Source of the DNA: Gnetum montanum | Lineage: Eukaryota > Streptophyta > Gnetopsida > Gnetales > Gnetaceae | Length of the DNA: 35,132 nucleotides | Direction: 5' to 3' | NCBI GenBank assembly: GCA_015680685.1 | Contig: MNCI01014977.1 | Coordinates: 225,400-260,531 of the forward strand | Shown here: positions 10,375 to 20,915 of the stretch, one piece after another | How positions within the stretch are numbered: the first letter of the stretch is position 1 | Layout: the number at the start of each line of letters is the position of its first letter | Made by a program: the position numbers and the translations under genes | Notes under the pieces: model-generated | Told to the model about the DNA's origin: nothing | The model's database searches: none | The model's input: the letters and a program-made list of their open reading frames with translations, nothing else

Positions 10375-10477
10375 CCCCATTTTTCACTAGATCGAGGAGT
10401 TGGCAAAATTCTCGGAGCACACCAGAGAGCAGAGACGCTGCGAACCAGAGTACAAAACCTTTTACGCTGGACAACCA

Positions 10478-10494
10478 TATATGCTAAGCATATA
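10478..10494. repeat. 17-bp inverted repeat downstream of TATA
   Basis: TATATGCTAAGCATATA, an 8-bp inverted repeat around one base, in the transcribed part of the solo LTR. Confidence 0.5.
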
Positions 10495-10962
10495 GCCTCT
10501 ACGCTATGCTTACAGTGTGAACCAGCCACAATCATCCCTAAATTCAGCGGGGCTTTTCGTCCACCTTGTGTTCCAGTCACAACTGCGTTAGACCAGTGCA
10601 TTGTACTTTCATTCTGTAATGCCATTGTTACATTTTCTTCCCAAAATCATTTACAGTTTCCATTAATTATTGCATGTATTCTGTTTTCGCTCATTTACGT
10701 TATGCTCTGTTTGCATTGGTTACACTATTTGCGCTCTGATTTACGCCCGCTACGTCGTTTACGTATAACCCAGCATATAGCACTTCGGTGTACGTTCGGG
10801 GAAATCCTTGTCTGATCCGCATGCAGACCACCCAAGGTACTCTACCTTCGTTCATTCTAGCTCACCCTCAAGCGAAGGTAGGGTCTTCTGTGCGCATCCT
10901 GCAATCCCACGGTCTCTGTTTCCTTCCAGCCGGAGACCGACGATTTTGGACAGTACAGGGAG

Positions 10963-11384
10963 TTTTTGAAATTTTTCTCTATGACTTGCAATTGCGTGAC
11001 CCTTTCCTTTCTACTCATATCTCGCTCGCTGGTACTCTGATTTTAATTCTGTTTGAACCTACTTGAACCCGGAGTGTTTAGCTTAGTCATGGGGGAGAGA
11101 CACTTGCTGAAAAGTGTCTAAATTTTTTGAAATTTATCATTGCCCAAGGATATTAGTTAGGGTAATTAACTTTAACACTTAAGAATAATTATGCCTAAAA
11201 ATCATATAACCCTAAGGTATACCAGGAGATTAAAAATGGAAACAACCTAAGTCATAGGACTCATTATTACAAACTTTTGAGTACTATCACATGTGATAAC
11301 ATAAGATCTTCAATTAAGGCAAGTAGTAAAGTATAACTTGATTTCCAAAAAAACCTTATTAACGCTTGGCCTGTGTGATTGCAG
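10963..11384 (+). other. Leader and possible intron of element B second ORF
   Basis: Element B sequence resumes after the solo LTR. There is no gene. It ends in a pyrimidine/TG-rich tract and TTGCAG immediately before an ATG at 11385, which looks like a 3' splice site. The matching donor is not certain. Confidence 0.4.
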
Positions 11385-14085
11385 ATGGCCCCAAAACGTG
11401 CATAGTAGGAGGGTCCTATTCAAGGTGGAAAGAAACGAGCTCAGAAAGGTGGAAGACAAGGTCTTGCAGGACAACAAGCAGAACACGAGGGGCAATCATT
11501 CAACATCCATCAAGATGAACCTCCTACCAGACGGTCCGAGCAGGCAGAAGGAGGAGCTGCTACTACGCCTGAATAGGGACAACAACTCACGTTGCCCCCG
11601 AAATGTGTTCAGGCTATCCATGAGAAGTCCACATTCGCTACGGTGATTATGGAGCTAAACTTTGAATCTTTTGCAGAGTTCGCTCCTAAGACTATTAGGG
11701 ATCACCTCAAAGGATCTCCCTTTTGGCCTATCCTCTCTAAAAGCAGTGTCTAGTACCTAGGAGAAATGTACCAATTTTGGCACAATAGGGAGCAGGGCAT
11801 CACAGTTAATATTTGTGGTGGCAATTTTAGAAGTGTTAAACCTTTCAAACTCAGGGCTCCATGTTGCTTAGTTATCTACCCGTTTAGATCCTGATGTGTG
11901 AAAGGATTGGTTAGAGAAGGCTTATGGCAGAAACAAAGCATTTGGTGAATTGATGATGGAAGAGAGAGTTTATTTCAAAATCAAAACATATCACCTCTTC
12001 CCCATAAAGGGCTTAAAAAGAATATCAATATATGCAGCTAGAGGATGTGCAGTGTTGATGGGAAAGGTTAATGCTAACCTACCCCATCTATATTTGATGG
12101 AGATCTTGAGGTGATTCGAAGAATAGAAGACAGGGAAGATGGCACTACCTTTCCCCTGTCTTATTAGAAAGCTTTGTCGACATACTGGTATTCGGGGGTA
12201 CACTAATGACATCCTTCGGAAAGCTCAAAATGCTTCGTACGCTGAATTGTTAAAGGTGCCAAATCCAAGAAAAAGCACTAGCAAAGAGCTAAGACTAGAA
12301 CAAGAAGAACAAGAAGAAGAACAGGTGGTTGGCACCAGTCAACCTCCAACCACAGGTCCCAACCAACAACAAGCAGCAAAGCCCAACATAGGCCAGGATC
12401 AACCGCCATCACCGCAAGACTACAGATTGTCGATGAGCCATTTGAGAGCCATCATTGAGACGATCAGTTGGGGAAGTCGTGATAATGCAAACCTCTTCCA
12501 CATCATTGATGATGCCAATCAACCTACAGTTTCATTAGATCGCACAAGGGGAGAAATATCCATTCAAACAGGAGGAGGGGAAAGTAGATGGTCACAACAG
12601 ATCTCAGGAAATGCGGCATCTTTTCAGGTGCAGTTAGAGACTGGTGAAGGGGCCACTGTGGTGGTCATGCAACACCAGAATGTCACTGGAGCTACAGAAG
12701 TGGTCGCAAACCACATCAAAGAATCCTTTAATGTACCTGTTGTGCCACTGGCAGATCTTACAGGAGCACAGGATGCTCAAACTCTAGCCAAAACCTCAAT
12801 GACTCCTGTAGAACATGAGGATGCACTAGATAGATTGCTTCAAACAGGGCAAGTCATGACATTCCTATTTGACATCCCTTAGGATGTAACAACAATTCAA
12901 TCAGACCTCATTTCCACAAAGGGGAAGCTGGTCTTAACAGAAGTAAGGGTAGAGCATGCTAAAGCTAAAGTGCAGAAATTACAAGAGCAACTCATGGCCT
13001 TACAAGTAGCACAGAGGGACCCTCTGTAATTTGTTCTCACAAACCAGCTAGAAAACATTCAAACCGAGCAACTAACAAAATTAATAGCAGAGAATAAAAA
13101 GGTGGTAGGAGAAAAGGAGACGGTTGTTTGGGATGCCTCCGCATCACAGGTGCAAACCCATGCGCATCTTAAGACACTCAAGGCCTTAGAGGAAAAAAAC
13201 AAGCAGTTGGTTGCAGACAATCTTCGGTTGGCCACTGTAGAGAAACAAAAGAACGTTCTCGATGAACACTTTCATCAACTACGAGAAAAATTCATTCGGG
13301 TCAACTGAGATGTGAGTTATTTAGCTAGAGAAAACTGAACCCTCTCAATGGAGGAGGTATGCGCTATTCGCTAAAAGTCAGCAATTAAGATAAGAATGTG
13401 GCAGAATGAGGATAAACGACATGAGAACCTGAAGGAGCACTCCCGTGATTAGGTGGGGATGTACAGAAAAATCCTAGAAAAGGAGATCCATATGGCCAAG
13501 GTCGAAATCAACACTATCAGTGATCAAAACACTGATTGGCGGGCCATATTGGACACATATGTCTTTGCCCACCAAGCGGAAGTTAAGAACCAGGACCTGC
13601 AGATTCAAGACATAACAGAATACATGGAGTTGGCAAACCTTAGATATGCCAACCTTGCCATGTTAACAGCAGGATGCTCGAGGTCAGAGCTCAAGCAGCA
13701 GGTAGCTTCCACCCATATCAAATATGAAGCAAAATTTGCAGAGCGTAAGAAGCTGGTTGAGAAACAAGATGTCGCAAATTCTGAACTTGAGATGGTAAAA
13801 TCAAGCTACCAGGGACAGAAAGATGTTGCAACCGACTTGGCTTGACAGCTAACAGACCTTCATAGATACAAGAACAAAGCCAAAGCCTATGAGGAGGAAC
13901 AATGGGTGTTCGCAGCGTGGTATGTCAAAGCCAACCAGATGTTCCCGAAACTACCTTGGCCATGGGAAGTGCCGACTCCATCAAACATTGGAACACTAGC
14001 ATGGATGGGACAAGACCCTCAAACTGAAGAGGAGAAGCTCCAAGCCATACTTCAATGCCATCAAGCCTTACAACCTGGAGCATAA
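11385..14085 (+). pseudogene. Second ORF of element B: plant-transposon-protein-like domain plus coiled coil (broken)
   Basis: The frame opens with MAPKRA at 11385, directly after an AG acceptor-like site, and is soon interrupted. A domain at about 11640-12210 contains LNFESFAEFAPKTIRDHL, then LPFPCLIRKLCRHTGI (about 12142-12190). The latter strongly recalls the end of the 'putative plant transposon protein' domain (PF20167 as I remember it). A Gln/Glu/Pro-rich linker follows (12290-12420). From about 12880 to 13850 the sequence is Lys/Glu/Gln-rich with heptad character, probably a long coiled coil. Stops at 12880, 13027 and 13306 and others are all in one frame from 12139 to the final TAA at 14083; an earlier frameshift lies between 11900 and 12140. 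It lies where Athila elements often carry an extra ORF. Function is unknown. Confidence 0.6.
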
Positions 14086-14274
14086 GATAAAGGGAAAGCG
14101 TCCATGGAGGAGCCACCGCCACCAAGAACTATATGAGTTCCACCTTTTTTTAGTTGTAGTATTTTTCTATGTTGTGTCTTCCCACATTGCGGCATTGTCC
14201 CATTTCTTTTTCCATCAATAATCCCATACCTATCCACTGTGTAATCACTATAACTCGAGGATGATTTTTTATTC

Positions 14275-14287
14275 AGTCGTGGGGGTA
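14275..14287 (+). other. Polypurine tract, element B
   Basis: A G-rich stretch (GTCGTGGGGGTA) directly before the TG of the 3' LTR, in the place where plus-strand priming occurs. It is only partly purine. Confidence 0.5.
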
Positions 14288-15072
14288 TGATGGGACGCAA
14301 TATCACATGGGCCGCGATATCGCATACACGATATCGTAGTCTGCCGCAATGTCTATAAATAAGAAGCGACTTTCCCTTGTTCATCATTAGGAGTTAGATT
14401 GTAGTGAAGCTTTGGTAGTTTGATCCCTCCAGAGATAGATTATTTTTCCCGTGTCTACCTGTAGTGTGGTGAATGTAATTGTATAGAATTCTTTATTCAA
14501 GTGTGACGGACTTGGACGCGCACATGATCATCAATAAAGATTGAGCATCATTGAAGCATTCACTTTGTTATTTATTTGTTTTTTTAATTGTTATTTACTG
14601 CTTTCTCCCTCACCCATAAACTCCTAGTAACGCGGAATGAGTACAACTTGATTACAAGCATTTAAGTGTGACTACTTAGTAACCCAGTGGCGTACCTAGG
14701 ATCTGCGCTTGGTAATCCTAGTGGTAGTGGTGCACGAAGTCCAAGATGTGTATAGATAATCAAGGAACAGATGCTCATCATACTTAGGCTAAATTAGATT
14801 CTCTTGCCCTTTCCTCCTAGCTTAACTTAGTTAATATTATTTTCCACTACCTTCGAGAGTAGCGTTAGAATTAGAACACATCATACACCTCACTCTAGAC
14901 TACACCATACGTGACAAATATAAATACTAGTCCAGGTGGGAAGACAGCGAACTTCGACCTAAGGATAACTGTCTAGGTGCCACAACTAGTCTGTCTGCGG
15001 AGTTCAACCAGATCGTGCGTGAGGACGCTCATATTCGTATGGTTGAGTGTAGGGGTACCTCACCACTCAGCA
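14288..15072 (+). repeat. 3' LTR of element B
   Basis: 785 bp, aligned with 5158-5966 over its length, starting TGATGGGACG and ending CCACTCAGCA. TATAAATA is at 14354-14361. It is about 20 bp shorter in the GATATC region than the 5' copy. Confidence 0.88.
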
Positions 15073-15077
15073 TGCTC
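15073..15077. repeat. Target site duplication of element B, right copy (tgctc)
   Basis: It matches 5153-5157 exactly. Confidence 0.9.
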
Positions 15078-15591
15078 TATGCCCTTTTGGTTTAGTATAT
15101 TTTTATGATTTTTCCTAGAGGCATTATGATGATGTTCAGTTTTGAGATGTTAGATGCTTGGATGTTCTTATGTATCTTTTAATATTTAATTATATGTATA
15201 TTTTTTTATTTACCATCTAGTAGATGTGCATTAACCTTATTGTTGAGTGTGGCACAATCTCAAGAGGATTGGTTGGGAGCATGGCATCACATGTGATTTA
15301 TGGTTCGATTATTTTTCTAGAGTGCATGTTGTGGCCCTAGTAGTTATATCGTTTGATGATTTTTATGCATGTGTATATATATATCTATATGTATGTTTAT
15401 GTATGTATTTTTTATATCAGTTTTATTATATTTTTATGAGAGGATGTTTGAATATATTTTTAGCATGATGAATAAGATTTTTGATATTTTTCTTTTAGTT
15501 TTGTGTGGAATTGGACAATTGGTGTTTTCTTTTGTTCCAAGGTTTTTCTTTGTCATCTCCATTAAACTTTCACAAATCATTCTTTCCACAC
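15078..15591. other. AT-rich spacer between elements B and C
   Basis: This is the right-hand continuation of the DNA interrupted by B. It has a short TATG/TATA-type microsatellite at about 15370-15405. Long readings exist only because the sequence is T-rich; none looks like a gene. Confidence 0.6.
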
Positions 15592-16232
15592 TGATGAGCC
15601 GTGATATCGGGACTACAATATCGCATCCGCAATATTGGGTACGCAATATCGAAGCCTTTAAAGTGATATCGGATATCCGATATCAAGGCCTCTCTTGTCG
15701 CCTATAAATAAGAGGCGAACACACTTGGTTTGGCAATAGAAAAATAATGAGTTAATTTAGTCTTATTCCCTTACCTGAACCTTGCCTTTTTCTCTTCTTA
15801 GAGTTAGAATTATTTCTGAGTGCCCACAATAGGAGTCATAAAGTGAACGGATCTTTATTCGAGCATTGTGTACTTGAGCACACCTTGTGACCAGAAATAA
15901 AAATGAACTTTGTGATAAACCTTGCAGCATTCAGAATAGCTTATTTAATGTTATTTACAGTTATTTAATGCTTTCCTTAGTTAATTAATGTTCTCTCTCT
16001 CATCTTGTTAACTCTCCCAAGTAAGCACACTTAGTACAACCACCTCGAGCATGCATGNAGTTTACTTAACCATACACTTGTGCGATACAAGTGAGCTTGG
16101 AAAGACAATGATTAACAAACCTGTTTGGGTTCTGTAAAGGCACATAAGCACTTAGTCCTTGGAATTCGACCAGATCGTGTGTGTACACTCATATTCATAT
16201 GGTTGAGCATAGGGATACCTCGCCACTCATCA
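15592..16232 (+). repeat. 5' LTR of element C
   Basis: 641 bp, TGATGAGCCGTG…CCACTCATCA. The terminal block (GGTTGAGCATAGGGATACC) is shared with A and B. It has six or more GATATC/AATATC boxes and TATAAATA at 15703-15710. An N is at 16058 with no flanking duplication. Confidence 0.85.
15602..15710 (+). promoter_or_regulatory. GATATC cluster with 20-bp palindrome and TATA box, element C LTR
   Basis: The palindrome GATATCGGATATCCGATATC at 15665-15684 ends 18 bp before TATAAATA (15703-15710). Upstream lie GATATCGG and four AATATCG/AATATTG boxes. The spacer inside the palindrome differs from that of element B (8595-8614), so the symmetry itself, not just descent, may have been kept. Confidence 0.6.
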
Positions 16233-16252
16233 CTAGCACCGTTGCCAAGGAC
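16233..16252 (+). other. Primer binding site (tRNA-Asp type, decayed), element C
   Basis: TAGCACCGTTGCCAAGGA matches about 14 of 18 positions of the tRNA-Asp complement. All four differences are G to A, as expected from deamination of methylated C on the other strand. Confidence 0.7.
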
Positions 16253-16370
16253 TTTGTTGTTTGTGCGCTAGCTAGAACTTAGGAAATCTTCCCATCATTG
16301 GAACGAAACCTTAGGGTTGGTTATGATACAATTATTGAAACGAAAAGTATTACACACTAAACAGACAATT

Positions 16371-17765
16371 ATGTCTCCTTCTTCTTACGAAAGTGTTTCA
16401 CCACCTAGGTCCAATACAGGGAACAATCAGAGGCATAGTACACATGATAATCTACTAGTCCTCCAATAGTTTCGTGCGGTATATGTTCATCTCGATAAGT
16501 ATATACCAAACTTTACCTTTATCCTCCACCAGGATGAACAACTACGTTGGAGTAATTTAGAAGGTAACATAGTGTTACCTCCTGATCGCTCAATCCTGGG
16601 CATGCTTCTTCATGCTCTCACATGAATTGGTATGCAGCACTTATAGGTAGAGTACATTGTGCACAATCATAACTTGAGAGAATATCGACCCACGGAGGCA
16701 CAACGTCAAAGGGACTTACAATAGAAGAGACATCATAAATCTATAAAGGGGAAGTGGTCGCTGTATGTCCCATATGTTATAGGTGAAAACGAGGGTGGTA
16801 AGCCTATCTCAGGAGGTCTCCCACACAATGATGTTCCTCCCATTGACTTTGGTCAAGGGGTGGTATATCAGAATCTTCACTCAACTATCCATAACTTGGA
16901 TTCTAGTACCGCTGGACATAAAGGGTCTAAAAAAGAAACATGAACACATGACAAAGATGGACATTCTAATCATAACAATGATCAAGGCCACGACCATCGA
17001 AGAGAAGGAAGCAAGCACCATCATGGTGACAATCTTCCTTCTTCTTCACCTTCATCATCTCCTTCACCCTCTCCTTCAAGATCTAGATGCAGTCACAAGG
17101 AAAAAGACCCTAGGGATAATGGTAAGTAAAACATGAATCATAGAAAAATTAGCTGAGAAAGGGGACGAGGGCATTCTAGAGAAACTCATCATGAAAGGAG
17201 GGAGAGTAGGGAGCAACATAGGCATCATAGACACCATAGACAGTACGATCACAATGAACCCCTACTCGCTACCCAAAGCATGCTAGATATAATTGAGACT
17301 ATTAAAATCCCAACAAAGCATTAAAAAGATAGTAGGATCAAAAGATTGGACATGAACAATATCCTACAATTTGAAAGGGCATACAATGTTGATCCTCAAA
17401 ATCATTTGCAAGCATTTCACAATGCATGTGCCTTGCAAAACATAAAAAATAAGCAACAAAAAATCAAGTTGTTTCCACGGACACTGGTCAAGGAAGTAGA
17501 AAGCTGGTACCAGTCCTTAGAACTGAAATCCATTCACCAATGGAGTACAATGTTAGAACTATTCAATGATAAGTATCAGACATACTCATGAGTGTCCAAC
17601 CTGCGAAAGTAAATCCAAGGATGGAAACAAGGAGGACATGAACCCTTGGATGCTACCACGGATCAATATTATGCATTGATACATCATTGCCCTAGCCATG
17701 GTTACTCATAAAGAAAACAACTATTCCATCTCATAGATCTGATTAGGCACGAAACACGAAGAAGC
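16371..17765 (+). pseudogene. gag: Gag of Athila-like element C (truncated, broken)
   Basis: ATG at 16371 (MSPSSYESVSPP) starts a frame with several stops. About 16940-17120 encodes a His/Asp/Arg-rich stretch, then a Ser-Pro run (SSSPSSSPSPSPSRSR), then more His/Arg. The gag core follows at about 17340-17590 and beyond: NVDPQNHLQAF, SWYQSLELKSIHQWSTM, LFNDKYQTYS, and HCPSHGYS at about 17680. It is clearly related to the B gag. The sequence ends at RHETRRS, where element D is inserted. N-terminal sequence matches that of element A at the window's left end. The SR-like region was not seen in B. Confidence 0.75.
17761..17765. repeat. Candidate target site of element D (gaagc)
   Basis: The five bases next to the LTR end. 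If D is complete, gaagc should recur just beyond its other LTR, outside this window. Confidence 0.5.
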
Positions 17766-19510
17766 TGTACTACCTAAGATCATCAATACAAGGCTGGAAT
17801 GAACAAGCACCGAGAGATCTACAGACAAGCACAAAAGACTCTACCTTCACTTGGGGGCGAGCTGGAACTGATGAAGGTAGAGTACCTTGGCTGGTCCACA
17901 CGCAGATCAGATAAGGATTTCCCTAAACATATGCCAATGTGCAATACACTGGGTTATTTGTAAACAGCGTAATAAACGTAAACCAGAACGTAAGTGTGCA
18001 AGAATATTAACAAAGAGGTAAAAAAGAATGAATGAAAACTGTAACAAATATTGACTAGAAATGTACCAACTTTATTGCAAAATGGAGATTACAGTGCACC
18101 GTTCTAGACGTAGTTATGGATCTGACACAAGGCAGATGAAGAGCCCCAGTGGATGCGGAGGCATGATGGTATGCTGGTTTAGACTGCAGGCACAACATGA
18201 AGGCTGTATGGTCAACATGCAGGGTAGAAGTCTAGCGTGCAGGGTTGGTGTTTCCAATCGTCTCCCAATGTGAATTTTTTTTAATCCTCTCCCTACTTGG
18301 TGGAAAATTGGGATTTTTATAGGTTTTAGGGCGTGAAACTCGAATCTGGAGTGGTATGAGTGGCCGTTGGTGAGAAACTTTTGAGTCGGATGACATGTGG
18401 CTGCGTTGCCCGAGTGCAAAGNCGTGTGAACCCAGCGTACAGACTTGACCAACATAAGAGAATTGAACTTTACAACGAACACTACTGTTACAACAGAAAA
18501 TCTTGAACTTGGCCCTTGGATTTCAGCTCTCATGTCATGAGAATGCTGCCTGTGGATTTTCAGCTCATTTGGACTTGATCTAACATGGTTTTGGAAGGCT
18601 TCAAGTGGCGTACATTATGCTATGCATTGGGCACGTACACTGGGCGTGCAGATCAACGTGCAGGTTCACTGAATTGTCTGATCGACCTCGCTTTTGGTGG
18701 TGCACACTAGGCGTGCACGCTGGGTACGCAGAGTATGTATGCTCAGTGTATAGGTCATGGAAGTGCATCATTTCAAGGTTGAATCTTCATTTTTGGAAGC
18801 TTGGGATGATGCCTGACAATTGCCTTGCCTCTGAGAGTTGATTGTAGGTGGAGATCTTATTCTGGGGTGCCTGTTCTGAGAGATCCTTGATGGTGGATGC
18901 TGGGCATGCATGCTAGCGTGCATGAATGAAAACCCATCATTTGGAGCCCAAACTTTGATTTTCAGGTGCCTGAGATGATGCCCAATAGTTGCCCTACCTC
19001 CAAGAGTTGATTTTAGGTGAAAATATTGCTCTTTGGTTCCTGTTTTGGGCCATTTTTGGTGGTGTACGCTGGTCAGTGTACACCAAAATGTACCCAGCGT
19101 ACACACATGTAAATGCCTCATTTCAGGACCCAACATTTGATTTTTAGGAGGCTGAGAGCTACTAGGGACCTTGGTAAAGGTCTTGGGGGTCCAGACACTC
19201 AATTCTGGCATGTTTTGCCTCATTTTTGGGGCCCAAAAGTTGCTGCATGCTGAGCTGCATGTCAGGCATGCAGGCCTGTGTGCAAGAAGTATACTTAGTC
19301 AAAACTAAGTGTTTTGAGTTTGAAACTTACGGTTCTTATTGCTAGATGTTGATGTAGTCTCCAATGGATCTCAAGGAACTTTTACTTACTTGATTCGACT
19401 TCGTTTGATGCTATTTGTGAAGTTCGCAAGTTTCAGTCATGTTGGGAAGCATCATGACTTAGCTTGATTCTTATTTGAAAGTGCTAGGTCCAAATTTTTG
19501 TGGTGTTTCA
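17766..19510 (-). repeat. 3' LTR of element D
   Basis: 1,745 bp. On the minus strand it begins TGAAACACCACAAAA and ends GGTAGTACA. Bases 17779-17900 closely match 35012-35132 (5' LTR start of the visible part) and the solo LTR end. It has TATAAAAA on the minus strand at 18314-18321, CACATG at 18394-18399 and many CAGCGTAC/ACGCTGGG words. An N lies at 18422. A short AACAAAGAAGGGCCAA stretch (minus, 19511-19526) is the likely polypurine tract. Confidence 0.85.
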
Positions 19511-19526
19511 TTGGCCCTTCTTTGTT

Positions 19527-20540
19527 GATGCTTGGAGGAATCGACTCAAGAAGCATCGACAAAGAAGTACAAAACACCATAAGCAACTTAGTAGTATTGT
19601 CCTTTGACACTTGGCCAGATGTCCTCGCACCGTGTTCAGAAGTACCTGGGATTGGAGAATGAGGTTTTGAGATGATGTCTAGTGGAGATGTTTACAACTG
19701 TGGGATTGGAAATTAATTGAGGAATTATGCAGGTGTAGGAGAGGAGTGTTCATCTGTGCTAACAACCCATGTTGGTCCTCGTCAATAGCTAGTATTTGGC
19801 AGACTTGGAACCACGGCATGAGGTGTGCATCCTTTGGAGGAACAAGACTCTTGTATCAGGTTTAAGAGAACTTGTTGTCACAACCAAAGCCATGAAGTGG
19901 GGTGTAACATGATGGTTTGAGGCACGAATATTTCTTTCTAAGACAACTACCTTTCCGCCTGGGGCTTGTATGGGAAGTGCCAAGGGTCTTGTGGTTCATT
20001 TTGCTCTTTTTTCTTGGAAAGAGCTTCCTTTCAACTTTGCACTCATGCTCATGTGTTGTCTTGTGTGTTGCAACTGCTTAAGAGTGTCGCAGTGTGCAAC
20101 AATGTGCTCAAAGTTTTGGGGTGTACTAGGTGTATCTGGGAACTGTAACCAGGTAGAAAAGGGAACGAGAGTGTTGGGGAAATGGAGAATGTATCGGGAA
20201 CTGGGAATGTACTTTTGAACAGATTGATTAACCTGGTTGCGTGCGTCAAAAACAATGTGGCACCTTGTCACCATGATGAAGTGTATTCGTGTACGAGCAC
20301 CACTGGGTGTCATCCTGCAAACACAACTCTAAGAAGACAAGAAAATTGCAAGTGAATGAGTTAGTGAACACTTTAGACATGAATGCGGCCGATGCAAATG
20401 GAGGCACCATGTGAAACTTAAGGCAAACAAAATGATCAGCAATAGTATTGTCAAAGCCGATGTGATGAATGATGCGATAGGCGCTGATGAAGAAATGTCA
20501 TGAATTACAGCATCAGATGAATGCATCAGATATGATCTTG
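19527..20540. other. Spacer of element D between integrase and 3' LTR
   Basis: About 1 kb without a recognisable gene on either strand. Overlapping short readings at 19966-20313 have no family signature. Tat elements often carry an antisense ORF here; I cannot support one. Confidence 0.45.
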
Positions 20541-20828
20541 CTAGTTTATAGTCTTAGTGGACTGTCGTGGATTAGTTTTACATCATAACTCGTTGGACGT
20601 TGCCAGTTTATCGTCGTAGTGGACAATGCGATGCTAGTTTATAGTCATGGAGGACTATGAAGAGGCAAGCTAGTTTATAGTCTTAGCGGACTCTAGTGAA
20701 TGAGTGTGACAGTTTAGTATCATGTCAGACAGATCTCTATGGTGTTGGTTTACTGTCATGACGCCAGGACATTCTGTGGTATCAGTTTATTGTCATGATT
20801 CCAGGACGTATCTGTGGTATTAGTTTAC
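20541..20828 (+). repeat. Minisatellite array A, AGTTTA..GTC..GGAC core
   Basis: Eight or nine units of about 30-40 bp, such as CTAGTTTATAGTCTTAGTGG, CCAGTTTATCGTCGTAGTGG and AGTTTATTGTCATGATTCCA. It runs into the N gap. Related arrays are at 24504-24592 and 30023-30302. Confidence 0.75.
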
Positions 20829-20915
20829 NNNNNNNNNNNNNNNNNNNNNNNNNNNNNNNNNNNNNNNNNNNNNNNNNNNNNNNNNNNNNNNNNNNNNNNN
20901 NNNNNNNNNNNNNNN
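20829..20915. other. Assembly gap (87 N)
   Basis: This hides the junction between array A and the integrase C-terminus. A tandem array at its edge probably caused the gap. Confidence 0.95.

Larger units (their letters stand above)
8718..10957 (+). mobile_element. Solo LTR of the element D (Tat) family
   Basis: 2,240 bp from TGAAACACCACAAAA to GGACAGTACA, flanked by gggag on both sides, so it is a solo LTR left by recombination between two LTRs. The 3' LTR of D (17766-19510, other strand) has the same start (TGAAACACCACAAAA), the CATGATGC block, the 181-bp repeat sequence, the GAAGGTAGAGT region and the same end (AGTACA). It is about 500 bp longer than that copy because its tandem array is larger. 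It contains TATAAAAG at 10367-10374 with a G-box upstream. Confidence 0.87.
5158..15072 (+). mobile_element. Complete Athila-like element B, non-autonomous (gag + coiled-coil ORF, no pol)
   Basis: Both LTRs (5158-5966 and 14288-15072), PBS, polypurine tract and a perfect 5-bp target duplication are present. Total length is 9,915 bp, of which 2,245 bp is a later solo LTR plus its duplicated target. The original element was thus about 7.7 kb. It carries a gag remnant (6098-8095) and a second ORF (11385-14085). No protease, RT, RNase H or integrase signature was found between them, so it probably moved with enzymes from a relative. LTR pairs show scattered substitutions and a few indels, one about 20 bp in the GATATC region. 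Confidence 0.88.
15592..17765 (+). mobile_element. Athila-like element C, 5' part, interrupted by element D
   Basis: LTR, PBS and gag run left to right and stop at 17765 in mid-gag, where the D LTR begins. The remainder should lie beyond the right end of D, outside the window. Flanking bases before the LTR are cacac. Confidence 0.82.

Noticed and set aside
15247-15707. Hydrophobic open readings suggesting a membrane protein
   Set aside because: They arise from a T-rich, microsatellite-containing spacer and run into an LTR; no signature.
19966-20313. Overlapping open readings on both strands next to the D 3' LTR
   Set aside because: There is no conserved motif, and neither frame connects to a longer decayed ORF; they may be chance.
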